This document shows positions 49,753-57,796 of a stretch of DNA of 64,000 bases, one piece after another. The notes under the pieces were generated by a model, which made no database searches, was not told where the DNA came from, and saw only the letters and a list, made by a program, of their open reading frames with translations. Source of the DNA: Salinivirgaceae bacterium (GTDB taxonomy: Bacteria; Bacteroidota; Bacteroidia; Bacteroidales; SZUA-534); contig JAFXQB010000005.1 of assembly GCA_017527435.1 (NCBI GenBank), forward strand, positions 101,322 through 165,321, written 5' to 3'. Each line of letters starts with the position of its first letter. The stretch's first letter is position 1. The translations under genes and the position numbers were made by a program.

Positions 49753-52455
49753 TTAGGGTTGCTGGCTCACGCCAACTTTCTTTGCCGTTGCACCAACGCG
49801 CACAATGTAGATTCCTCTTTTACCTATGGCTATTCTGACAACTGGCGTCATGCTGTTTCTATACGCTACACAGCGGCCGGCAAGGTTGTAAACCATTACG
49901 GGTGCATCGGCGTTTTCAATCACAATATCACCATCGGCGGCATAAATTATCGGTTCTGTGACGGTGTTAAGTTTGATGTTGGTGGTGTCATCGTTGCCGA
50001 TTATATCGACACAAAACATATTGAATGTTCCTGCATATTCAATGGTTACCCATTGCATCCCGGCTTTGCTGCTATCGAAATCACGAACCATGCTGCTTTG
50101 CAGAGCGATTGCTGATGTTGAATCATTACTGAAAGTTACAGTCAGTATGCCACCGCCAACGTCAATAATCTGTCCGATTTTGTATTCTAACTTCAAAGGA
50201 AGAGACGTCAACTCAACCGAAACAATAGTTGGCGTTTCAACGGGCGCATTGGGGTCTATCACCCTGACACTAAACATGTTTGTAAACGATTTGTATCTCA
50301 CGGTCAGCAGTATGGTGCCCGCCTGTTTGCTGTTGAATCCGCCAATCATGGCATTTTTCATAGCAATGGTATCGGCAGTGACGTCGCTATATGTTACCAC
50401 AAGCACGCCGCCGGTCACATCGAGCGTATCGCCAATTTTATAGGTTAGCTTGTTAGGCAGTTCCTGCATAGAAACACTCTTAATTACGACTGGTTCGGGA
50501 ATTATAGAAATGTTGTCTCGGACAATCACGCTAAAAGTCAAAATCAAAGTGTCAACGGCCACTTCAAGTTTCTTGACACCGGGGGTTGCACTGCTGAATC
50601 CGCTCACCATCTGGCTTGTGATGGAACGAAAAGCCACAGAGTCGTTGCAATAGCGCAGAAAAACCCGGCCGCCATTCACATCAAGTGTGTCGCCAACAGA
50701 ATACACCGTTTTCAAAGGCAAATCGGCAATGCCTACCTCATCGGGTATATCTCTAACTTCAAGATTTATATCCACTGTTATGGTTTGGCTAACCGATTCC
50801 AGCAGTAGCAGAGAAGTATGAGTTCCTTCGCCGAGCCGGCTACTACTGATGGTTGCCGTGAGCGTGTCGGTCATTCCACTATTAAGTTGTCCACCCCTAT
50901 TATCAATCGAAAGCCAATCAACAGTTAGATTATTGATGGCATATTCTGTTGAAAGTGACCCAAGATTGAAAATTGTTATCTGCCTTGTTGTTTGCGATTT
51001 CGATGGAAGCGAAATATTAATATTGGCAACGTTTGTTTGTAACGCACTCGCTGCACTTTTATAAAGAACAACATCGCGCCACGTTGGTTTGCCGTCAACC
51101 ACAGTTAAAGCAATGGTTTGCGGCAGATAGCCATCGGCTTCGAATGTCAGATTGTAAGTGCCCGCCTTTAGCAGTCGATGATAATCGCCAACACGGGCGT
51201 CAGTCTCAATCCACGAGTTGTCTTTATCGTGCCCGGCAATGGTTATACGAGCTGCAAGTGGTGTCCCAACAGCGTTTGTCACTATTCCGCGCACACCATT
51301 CAGGCTCTCAGCGTAGAAATTCAGCATTGAGTTTTTATTGTACCGCCAGATGTTTGCGATTGTTGTGGTTGATGTCGGTTCTTTTGTCCCACACACCTCA
51401 ATAGTCACCTCGCGGCAGTGCATAAAATAGTTGGCCCAGTCCTGCTGTCCGCCCGAAATCGAGTACCAGGCATAGCCGTTGGTCAGGCCGTTGGCTGAAT
51501 TTGAGCAGCCGTCATCGAAGTAACCGCTTGAACCATAATATTGTGCGGTATCGCGGTAAGCGGCACCAACCAGTCGCCACCAGTCGTTATCGGCTGTTGC
51601 GCGCGACCATGTATCCCACGGATAGTTGAAACACTCGTTACCGGCGTGCAGGTTTGTTGAAAGTGTAAAATGATGTCTTCCAAAGAAATCCTTCATAGCT
51701 ACAATTTCCGGTTGATTTGTGCCGCTTCCACCATTGACATTCGGGAAGTTACGGTTCAAATCTTTCGAATTTCCGTTTGAGCGCGTCGAGCCGCTTATCG
51801 AGTTGTTGCCGCCTTTGTACATCCCATCGGGATTCATAATCGGTATCACCCAGAATTCGATGCTGTCCATCAGCCGGCTCACGTAACTGTCTGAGCCATA
51901 ATTCTCGAGCAGGTGGCGGCAGAAGCTGAGAGCCGTTGTGGCGCAAATACCTTCATCGCCGTGCATTGTTGAAGTACAGAGAACTTCGGGCTTGTCGGTA
52001 TTGTTGAGTTCAACATCTTTCGAAATCTTAAGTGCCAAAATCTGCCTTCCCGACGGCAGCGTGGCAACTTCTTCAAGCTGGCACAGTTGCGGGTAGTCAC
52101 GTACAAAGTTATGCATCAACGTGTCGTAAACCTCATAGGTAGGGTAATGGTCAATGTTCTGCATCTCGCTGACCAGTTTAGCCATCGGGATGGCTTTGGC
52201 AGAGCTCTTGCTGGTGCAGAGTTCGAAACTGATGCCTGTTCGCGCGAAAAGCTGCATCTCATCGGCATTTGCGTAGGCCCACACACGGTTGCCATCCACA
52301 CGGTCGATTGAAATGATTTGTGATAAGCTGTCAAGCACAGTGCGACTGCCCACTTCAAATGTGAACTGATATTCATCCGGTTGCGCATACGTGTTGGTGC
52401 CGAACAATGCCAGTGCAAAAAAAATGGTTGCCGCTATTTTTTTCCAGACAGTCAC
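49753..52455 (-). CDS. M14-family zinc carboxypeptidase with Ig-like repeats and T9SS sorting domain
   Basis: The product has 900 residues. The signal peptide is 1-24. The M14 domain (about 100-385) has zinc ligands His165 and Glu168 (H-G-D-E) and His270 (N-L-H-A-G), substrate Arg235 (L-N-R-N-F-P), and catalytic Glu353 (T-I-E-V-C-G). A carboxypeptidase-regulatory-like beta domain occupies about 387-470. Three Ig-like repeats follow, each with a Y-x-I/V-G-D/Q-x-x-D-V-x-G-G core. A type A T9SS C-terminal domain closes the protein (V-Y-N-L-A-G-R-C-V, G-I-Y-I-V-R-V-G). It is analogous to CPG70 of P. gingivalis, a secreted Lys/Arg carboxypeptidase; the substrate preference here is not determined. 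Confidence 0.92.
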   Translation of the reverse strand: MTVWKKIAATIFFALALFGTNTYAQPDEYQFTFEVGSRTVLDSLSQIISIDRVDGNRVWAYANADEMQLFARTGISFELCTSKSSAKAIPMAKLVSEMQNIDHYPTYEVYDTLMHNFVRDYPQLCQLEEVATLPSGRQILALKISKDVELNNTDKPEVLCTSTMHGDEGICATTALSFCRHLLENYGSDSYVSRLMDSIEFWVIPIMNPDGMYKGGNNSISGSTRSNGNSKDLNRNFPNVNGGSGTNQPEIVAMKDFFGRHHFTLSTNLHAGNECFNYPWDTWSRATADNDWWRLVGAAYRDTAQYYGSSGYFDDGCSNSANGLTNGYAWYSISGGQQDWANYFMHCREVTIEVCGTKEPTSTTTIANIWRYNKNSMLNFYAESLNGVRGIVTNAVGTPLAARITIAGHDKDNSWIETDARVGDYHRLLKAGTYNLTFEADGYLPQTIALTVVDGKPTWRDVVLYKSAASALQTNVANINISLPSKSQTTRQITIFNLGSLSTEYAINNLTVDWLSIDNRGGQLNSGMTDTLTATISSSRLGEGTHTSLLLLESVSQTITVDINLEVRDIPDEVGIADLPLKTVYSVGDTLDVNGGRVFLRYCNDSVAFRSITSQMVSGFSSATPGVKKLEVAVDTLILTFSVIVRDNISIIPEPVVIKSVSMQELPNKLTYKIGDTLDVTGGVLVVTYSDVTADTIAMKNAMIGGFNSKQAGTILLTVRYKSFTNMFSVRVIDPNAPVETPTIVSVELTSLPLKLEYKIGQIIDVGGGILTVTFSNDSTSAIALQSSMVRDFDSSKAGMQWVTIEYAGTFNMFCVDIIGNDDTTNIKLNTVTEPIIYAADGDIVIENADAPVMVYNLAGRCVAYRNSMTPVVRIAIGKRGIYIVRVGATAKKVGVSQQP

Positions 52456-52518
52456 TTCACATTTTTATTTATATAACCACATTTAATCAGTTAACAATTA
52501 ATCAAGTATAACTGCTGG

Positions 52519-53493
52519 TTATATGTTTTTTAATTCTTTGCAAACAAAATTCCAACCTTCCGGCGATATTTGCGCGCCAAGCGATTCTATAACTTTGCCC
52601 GAGAGCAGAGCGCCCAGCTTTCCGCAGCGGTCGAGACTGTAGCCCGACGCCAAACCAAACATAAATCCGGCAGCGTAGAAGTCGCCGGCACCCGTGGTAT
52701 CGATGCAATTGGCATCGATTATTCCTGTGCGGAATACCTTGTCGCCCTGACGGATAATCGAGCCACGCTTGCCCACTTTCACCACCGCAATGTCGCACAG
52801 TGCGGCAATCTCATCGGCGGCAGCCTCAGCCTCTTTGCCGGTGAAGGCTTTGGCCTCTTCCTCGTTGGCAAAAATTATATCAACATATTCTTTCGAAATA
52901 CGACGCAGAAAATCAAGGTTTTCAGCCACCACATTGTAGCTTGCAAGGTCGATGGCAACTTTCATATTCAGCGAGCGAGCGGTTTTTACAGCACTCTCAA
53001 TAAGATCATGATTTTGAACCAGATAACCTTCGATATAGAAATAGTCGTATTTTTCAAAAACATTCGCATCGATTTCAGTGGCCGACAATTCAACCGCAGC
53101 GCCCAGGTGGGTTGCAAATGTGCGTTCTGCGTTGGGCGACACAAGCGCAATGGCGTGCCCAGTAGCCGACTGGCTGTCGAGAACGTGTAATTCAACGCCT
53201 GTATTGGCAAGGTCTTGGCGGAAAAGCGTTCCCAGTTTATCGCGACTGGTTTTGCCAATGAACCCACAAGGTGCGCCAAGGTGAGCCAGAGCCTTGATGG
53301 TGTTAGCCGCCGAGCCGCCTGCCGAAATTTTCGGGTTGTAGCACTCGATACGTTTGTTGATTTTGTCGCACAAATTGCTGTCAACCAACTGCATACTGCC
53401 TTTTGGCAAATTGAATTCGGCCAGCACGCCGTCGTCGGGCAGAGTGGTCATAATATCGACAAGGGCATTGCCCATTCCTAAAATCTTTTTCAT
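52519..53493 (-). CDS. PfkB-family sugar or nucleoside kinase (adenosine kinase-like)
   Basis: The 324-residue ribokinase-fold enzyme opens with G-M-G-N-A-L-V-D-I-M. PfkB signature 1 lies near 55-80 (G-G-S-A-A-N-T-I-K-A-L-A-H-L-G). Signature 2, D-T-T-G-A-G-D-F-Y-A-A-G-F, carries the catalytic Asp, near 256-268. It phosphorylates a sugar or nucleoside with ATP; the N-terminal pattern is closest to bacterial adenosine-kinase-like proteins. It lies 63 bp upstream of the carboxypeptidase gene on the same strand, but no functional link is evident. Confidence 0.9.
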   Translation of the reverse strand: MKKILGMGNALVDIMTTLPDDGVLAEFNLPKGSMQLVDSNLCDKINKRIECYNPKISAGGSAANTIKALAHLGAPCGFIGKTSRDKLGTLFRQDLANTGVELHVLDSQSATGHAIALVSPNAERTFATHLGAAVELSATEIDANVFEKYDYFYIEGYLVQNHDLIESAVKTARSLNMKVAIDLASYNVVAENLDFLRRISKEYVDIIFANEEEAKAFTGKEAEAAADEIAALCDIAVVKVGKRGSIIRQGDKVFRTGIIDANCIDTTGAGDFYAAGFMFGLASGYSLDRCGKLGALLSGKVIESLGAQISPEGWNFVCKELKNI

Positions 53494-53673
53494 CGCTGTT
53501 TGTTTGTTATTTCAAGCCGCTAATTTACAAAGAGTATCAACAACCTTCAATCGGCATTGGTCAAAAAACTGCCGCCATACGACACAAACAACACACTGGC
53601 GATGCCCAACGCTGAACTTTTCATCTCTTTTGGTATAAAAATTCAGTTTCCTGCGAAATTTCATAAAAAAACT

Positions 53674-53681
53674 TATATTTG
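53674..53681 (+). promoter_or_regulatory. -7 box TATATTTG of the repeat lipoprotein gene
   Basis: Exact TAnnTTTG, 37 bp before ATG 53719; -33 element weak. Confidence 0.5.
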
Positions 53682-53718
53682 TAAGTGTATATTAATCACT
53701 AATTAAACAATTTTTATT

Positions 53719-54072
53719 ATGAAAAAGTCTTTTTTGGCAGTTGCCGCTTTGCTTGGCGCTGCAGTATGTGTTTCTTCTTGCAGTAACGAAGATTACGAAG
53801 AACAACTTTATGATGGTACAACTGTTGCCGGTGCTGTAGGTGCAGCTCAACCAGTTTCTCACGATTTGAGAACTCACGTAGTTGCTGGCACAGTAGGTGC
53901 AGCTCAACCCGTTTCTCATGATTTGAGAACTCACGTGGTTGCAGCAAGAACTCGCGCTGACCGTGACCACATTGGTGCATTTAACTTTGCAGCCCCAAAA
54001 AAGGTTGGTGCCATTAATGCGTTCATGAAGATTTGCGGACCCGACGTTAATGGTGGTTCGAGTTCAAAATAA
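53719..54072 (+). CDS. Small lipoprotein with 19-residue tandem repeats
   Basis: The 117-residue protein has a lipoprotein signal (lipobox V-S-S-C, Cys21) followed by an acidic spacer. Two near-identical 19-residue units V-G-A-A-Q-P-V-S-H-D-L-R-T-H-V-V-A start near residues 40 and 59. A basic stretch (A-R-T-R-A-D-R-D-H) and a C-terminal tail ending G-G-S-S-S-K follow. I know of no family. It has its own -7 box and terminator, and codon use is like that of expressed neighbours, so it is probably real and well transcribed. Repeat number may vary between strains. Confidence 0.75.
   Translation: MKKSFLAVAALLGAAVCVSSCSNEDYEEQLYDGTTVAGAVGAAQPVSHDLRTHVVAGTVGAAQPVSHDLRTHVVAARTRADRDHIGAFNFAAPKKVGAINAFMKICGPDVNGGSSSK
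53836..53949 (+). repeat. 57-bp tandem repeat, two copies, in frame
   Basis: Copies start at 53836 and 53893 (period 57 bp, 19 codons) and differ at few bases. The unit encodes V-G-A-A-Q-P-V-S-H-D-L-R-T-H-V-V-A plus two linker residues. Confidence 0.85.
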
Positions 54073-54098
54073 GAGCTGGAAACAGATTTAAACTCTTA

Positions 54099-54140
54099 AA
54101 AAACGCCTCAGAGGAAAAACCTTTGAGGCGTTTTATTTTG
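54099..54140. terminator. Bidirectional terminator between the lipoprotein and lysR genes
   Basis: Stem AAACGCCTCA (54101-54110) with TGAGGCGTTT (54124-54133), flanked by A run and T run, so it can serve both convergent genes. Confidence 0.85.
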
Positions 54141-54165
54141 TACCTATCGTATCCCCCCCATTGAA

Positions 54166-55047
54166 TCAAACAGCATTGTGTTTGTCGAACAAAATCTTCA
54201 TAAACTCTTTGGCCGACAGTTTCTGATAGATGCCCTTGAGCACAATCACCGAGGGGTGCATCTGCGTTTTTTTGCCCGCGATGGGGATGGCGCGAAGTTT
54301 CTCGTGGCCGCGAATGAGCATTTCCGACATCACGGCAATCCAGTGGCCCGTCTCAACAAGGTTCATCATAATGGTCATACTCGAAATCTCAATTTGCGGG
54401 GTTAACTGCACGTGGCGGCTTGCCAGCAGGCGGTCAATCATTGTGCGGGCCTGCGAGCCCACCGACGGCAACACCAGCGGATACTGCTTCAGCAACTCGA
54501 GCGACACTTCACGTTGCGCTACAAGTGGATGGTTGTAATTGACTATAACCGAAAGGTTTGAGTCGAACAACGGGACAAACTCAATCTGGTTGTCTTCGTC
54601 ATCGGGGCGGTACGAGAGGATGAGGTCCAACTTGCGCTCTTTGAGCAGGTCGAGCAACTCATTCACTGGGCGGCTCACCACCACTAGTTTGATGTTAGGG
54701 TATTGTTTTGAGAATGAGATGATTGTGCTTGTCAGAAGGTCGCTCAAAGTGAACACCGCTCCAATGCGCAACTCACCAGCCATAATGTTCTGCAGGTCGC
54801 GCAAACGCTGCACGCCGCCCTCGCTGTCGGCCACGGTCTGCTTGGCGTAGGGCAGAAACTCGGTGCCCGCTTCGGTCAGGTAGGTGCGTTTGCCGATACG
54901 GTCGAAAAGTTGCACCTGCAGTTCGGTCTCGAGTTGGCGAATCTGCTGCGACAGCGTGCTCTGCGTGATGAACAACTGCCGCGCCGCCTCGGTAAAATTC
55001 AGAGTCTCAGCGGTTTTAATGAAATACTTGAGTTGACGCAGTTCCAT
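54166..55047 (-). CDS. LysR-family transcriptional regulator
   Basis: The 293-residue regulator has an N-terminal winged HTH (about 1-60: M-E-L-R-Q-L-K-Y-F-I-K-T-A-E-T-L-N-F-T-E-A-A, then Q-S-T-L-S-Q-Q-I-R-Q-L-E). The two-lobed effector-binding domain occupies about 88-290 (G-E-L-R-I-G-A). It is closest in form to the CynR/OxyR type, with no conserved Cys pair. It is transcribed away from the transporter gene at 55191 across a 143-bp gap with back-to-back promoters, the classical arrangement for LysR control of a neighbour. Confidence 0.94.
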   Translation of the reverse strand: MELRQLKYFIKTAETLNFTEAARQLFITQSTLSQQIRQLETELQVQLFDRIGKRTYLTEAGTEFLPYAKQTVADSEGGVQRLRDLQNIMAGELRIGAVFTLSDLLTSTIISFSKQYPNIKLVVVSRPVNELLDLLKERKLDLILSYRPDDEDNQIEFVPLFDSNLSVIVNYNHPLVAQREVSLELLKQYPLVLPSVGSQARTMIDRLLASRHVQLTPQIEISSMTIMMNLVETGHWIAVMSEMLIRGHEKLRAIPIAGKKTQMHPSVIVLKGIYQKLSAKEFMKILFDKHNAV

Positions 55048-55094
55048 AAATCAATCGGTTTTAACTATTGTTTCAATCGAATAAATCATTTTTA

Positions 55095-55130
55095 CAAATG
55101 TATGAAAATAAAAATTAAGCGGTAATTTTG
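55095..55130. promoter_or_regulatory. Divergent -7 boxes between lysR and the transporter gene
   Basis: Minus strand TACATTTG at 55102-55095 for lysR; plus strand TAATTTTG at 55123-55130 for the transporter gene. They are 20 bp apart, so a regulator bound here would affect both. Confidence 0.5.
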
Positions 55131-55190
55131 CGGTCGAAAACGAGAAAGAATATTTTGTCTGATTATCAATAGGTTAAAATTCGGAAAAAG

Positions 55191-56852
55191 ATGAATTGGT
55201 TTACTTCGCTGCTAATGAATGAGTCGGTTGGGCGCACGGTGATGATTTTTGCGTTTGTGATTGCCATTGGCTCAATGTTGGGAAAACTCAAGCTGAAGGG
55301 CATCTCGCTCGGCTCGACGTTTGTGCTTTTTGTAGGCATTCTGGTGTCGCATTTCGGCTTCACCGTCACGCCGTCGATTCTGCATTTTATGAAGGATTTC
55401 GGCCTGATACTCTTTGTGTTCAGCATTGGTTTGCAGGTTGGCCCGAACTTCTTCTCGTCGTTCAAGCAGTCGGGGCTGATGCTCAACGGATTGGCGGCAG
55501 GCAGCGTAGCTCTCAATATTGCAGTAACACTGCTGATTTTCTATTTGTTAGGCGGTATCGATTTCTCGATGCTCATTGGCGTTATGCAAGGTGCGGTGAC
55601 CAATACGCCTGGTCTTGGCGCGGCTCAGCAAGCCTTAAACCAATTGTCGCAATCGGGTGCCGAAACACCTTCAATATCACTTGGTTATGCAGTGGCATAT
55701 CCGATGGGTGTGGTAGGCATCATTCTTGGAATGGTGATTGTGAAGCGCATCTTCAAAATTGACTATGAAAAAGAGCGCACCGCAGCAACTGGCGGCAACA
55801 CCGAAGAACCTGCGCGCTGCAGCTATCGCGTTACAAGCAACTCGGTGATTGGCAAGCAGATAAAAGAGATTTCGCGGCAGTTCGACAAAGAAGTTGTCTT
55901 TGCCCGCATCAGTCAGGGTGGTAATGTTTTTGTGCCCAACGGCGACACCGTGCTCGGCCAAGGCGACCTGGTGCGAATCATCGCGCCCAAGCAGCGCGAA
56001 GCCGAACTCGACGCAATGTTCGGCGACAAACTCACCACCGAAGAGTTGAACGGCCAAACGGGTGAGTTGAAATCGCGTAAAATATTGGTTACCAACAAGC
56101 GATTGGACGGCAAGAGCCTTCAGAACCTGCAGTTGCGCAAGTCGTTCAACGTGAACGTGACGCGTGTCTTCCGCTCGGGCGTTGAACTGATGGCCACCCC
56201 CGACCTTGTTCTGCATCTTGGTGATAAAGTGAAAGTTGTGGGCGGCGACGAGAGTCTCGGCCTTGTCGAGAAATTTCTTGGCAACTCGGTTAAGCACCTT
56301 AACGAGCCGCACCTTTCGACACTGTTCATCGGCATTTTCCTGGGCATCATTGTCGGCTACATTCCAATCGCCTTCCCCGGAATGCCGCAGCCCGCAAAAC
56401 TCGGTCTGGCTGGCGGCCCGCTCATTGTTTCGCTGCTGATGGGCGCCTTCGGTCACAAAATCGGCCTGACGTGCTACACCACTCAGAGCGCCAACCTGAT
56501 GATTCGCGAGATTGGCATATCGCTTTTCCTTGCCTGCGTTGGCCTTGAAGCTGGCGAGCAGTTCTTCGACACGCTCATCAACGGCGACGGACTCAGGTGG
56601 GTGGGCTACGGCTTGCTCATAACAATGATTCCGATGCTCATCATCTCGTGCATCGCGCGCAAGTGCTTCAAACTGAACTATTTCACCATTGTGGGAATGA
56701 TTTCGGGCACCAACACCAATCCGCCCGCGCTCTACTACTCGAATATGATTGCCGAAAACGACCGCCCTTCGGTAGCCTACTCAACGGTTTATCCGCTGGC
56801 AATGTTCCTGCGTATTGTGCTGGCGCAGACGCTGATACTGATTTTTGCATAG
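55191..56852 (+). CDS. Aspartate:alanine exchanger-type (YidE/YbjL) membrane transporter
   Basis: The 553-residue AAEx-family protein has two membrane domains of about five helices each (about 15-180 and 380-550). Each has the family repeat G-x-x-x-G-x-x-x-x-F-G (G-T-N-T-N-P-P-A-L in the second, T-N-T-P-G-L-G-A-A in the first). Two RCK_C/TrkA_C domains lie between them (about 205-285 and 292-370). In YidE-type relatives the substrate is unknown, while AspT exchanges aspartate and alanine. The divergent LysR gene probably controls it. A strong terminator follows. Confidence 0.9.
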   Translation: MNWFTSLLMNESVGRTVMIFAFVIAIGSMLGKLKLKGISLGSTFVLFVGILVSHFGFTVTPSILHFMKDFGLILFVFSIGLQVGPNFFSSFKQSGLMLNGLAAGSVALNIAVTLLIFYLLGGIDFSMLIGVMQGAVTNTPGLGAAQQALNQLSQSGAETPSISLGYAVAYPMGVVGIILGMVIVKRIFKIDYEKERTAATGGNTEEPARCSYRVTSNSVIGKQIKEISRQFDKEVVFARISQGGNVFVPNGDTVLGQGDLVRIIAPKQREAELDAMFGDKLTTEELNGQTGELKSRKILVTNKRLDGKSLQNLQLRKSFNVNVTRVFRSGVELMATPDLVLHLGDKVKVVGGDESLGLVEKFLGNSVKHLNEPHLSTLFIGIFLGIIVGYIPIAFPGMPQPAKLGLAGGPLIVSLLMGAFGHKIGLTCYTTQSANLMIREIGISLFLACVGLEAGEQFFDTLINGDGLRWVGYGLLITMIPMLIISCIARKCFKLNYFTIVGMISGTNTNPPALYYSNMIAENDRPSVAYSTVYPLAMFLRIVLAQTLILIFA

Positions 56853-56891
56853 GAAAGACTTCAGACTAAAGACAACGGACATAAGTCAAAC

Positions 56892-56923
56892 AAAAAAGCC
56901 TTGCCGCGTGGCAAGGCTTTTTT
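56892..56923. terminator. Bidirectional terminator after the transporter and porin-like genes
   Basis: A perfect 14-bp stem AAAAAAGCCTTGCC (56892-56905) with GGCAAGGCTTTTTT (56910-56923), loop GCGT. It lies between convergent genes ending at 56852 and 56943. Confidence 0.93.
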
Positions 56924-56942
56924 GTTATTGTGGGTTCGTGTT

Positions 56943-57602
56943 TTAGAACTTGTAAGTTACTGAAACATTGATTGAACTGTTCTTTGTGCTGTTGTCTTTG
57001 TTACCTTTACCTTCTATATTGCTCAAGCCAAGGTCGTAACCTGCGCGAACGCCAAGATTATCGTTGATTTCATAACCTGCACCGAAGCCCAAGCCCAAAT
57101 CCAAGCGTTTCAACTCGCCATGGTCGTCACCAAATTCCAAGCTCTCGTTATGTTTTTCAGTATTTCCATCAAATTCCGTTTTTGACTTAGCTTTTCCTGT
57201 AGCAGCCACCCCGACGTACGGACCAGCCAAAACATAAAAACTTCCAAAAGTGAGTTTTACATCAACCGGAACGGTTACGTAAACCAAATTTGCTGTGGCT
57301 TTATACTTGCTTTTATAAGTTTTACCTAAAATTTCTTCTTCATCTTTATCTTTATACATATGCCCCTTTGTCTCGACATTCAGTCCTGCTTCAACGGCGA
57401 GCAAATCGCTCAACTCGAAATCAGCGAAAGCGCCAATATTAAAACCTGGTTTGAATTTGGCATCTTTATCTTTTTTGCCGTCGTATTTCATAATATTATT
57501 TGAATAATTCAATCCGGCCTTGACACCAAACGACATTTGAGCAAACGCACCTGTCGATGAAATCATCAACAATCCCATAAGTGCAAATCCTAATTTCTTC
57601 AT
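56943..57602 (-). CDS. Outer membrane beta-barrel protein (porin family)
   Basis: The 219-residue protein has a signal peptide (1-21, ending G-A-F-A). It then has eight or so amphipathic beta strands typical of the OMP_b-brl_2 family: F-G-V-K-A-G-L-N-Y-S-N at the start, V-Y-V-T-V-P-V-D-V-K-L in the middle, and a final S-I-N-V-S-V-T-Y-K-F with a terminal aromatic. Lys-, Asp- and Glu-rich loops (for example K-Y-D-G-K-K-D-K-D-A-K) face outward. The role as pore or structural barrel cannot be told. It has a full consensus promoter. Confidence 0.9.
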   Translation of the reverse strand: MKKLGFALMGLLMISSTGAFAQMSFGVKAGLNYSNNIMKYDGKKDKDAKFKPGFNIGAFADFELSDLLAVEAGLNVETKGHMYKDKDEEEILGKTYKSKYKATANLVYVTVPVDVKLTFGSFYVLAGPYVGVAATGKAKSKTEFDGNTEKHNESLEFGDDHGELKRLDLGLGFGAGYEINDNLGVRAGYDLGLSNIEGKGNKDNSTKNSSINVSVTYKF

Positions 57603-57655
57603 AAAAATAAATTTTTAATATGCCTACTCTGTGTGCTTTTCGGCTTCCGCAAATA

Positions 57656-57686
57656 CAAATCTATTGAAACATAACCATTTTACAAA
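57656..57686 (-). promoter_or_regulatory. Consensus promoter of the porin-like gene
   Basis: Minus strand TTTG (57686-57683), a 19-base spacer, TAGATTTG (57663-57656); leader of about 47 bases to the start at 57602. Confidence 0.75.
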
Positions 57687-57767
57687 CAATTGTCGTCTTT
57701 TTTTGGCGAAACGGCTATATCTGTCATTAAAAAGCGGTCAAACCATCCATTGATTGCAAACGTTTGC

Positions 57768-57775
57768 TACTTTTG
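57768..57775 (+). promoter_or_regulatory. -7 box TACTTTTG of the S46 peptidase gene
   Basis: Exact TAnnTTTG, 21 bp before ATG 57797. It lies inside the frame of an earlier ATG (57764), which supports the later start. Confidence 0.5.
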
Positions 57776-57796
57776 GCGGAAAAATTACTAATCGAT

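Noticed and set aside
53692..53980. Minus-strand frames with apparent repeats opposite the small lipoprotein
   Set aside because: The repeats are those of the lipoprotein gene read backwards. The plus strand has the signal peptide, -7 box and terminator.
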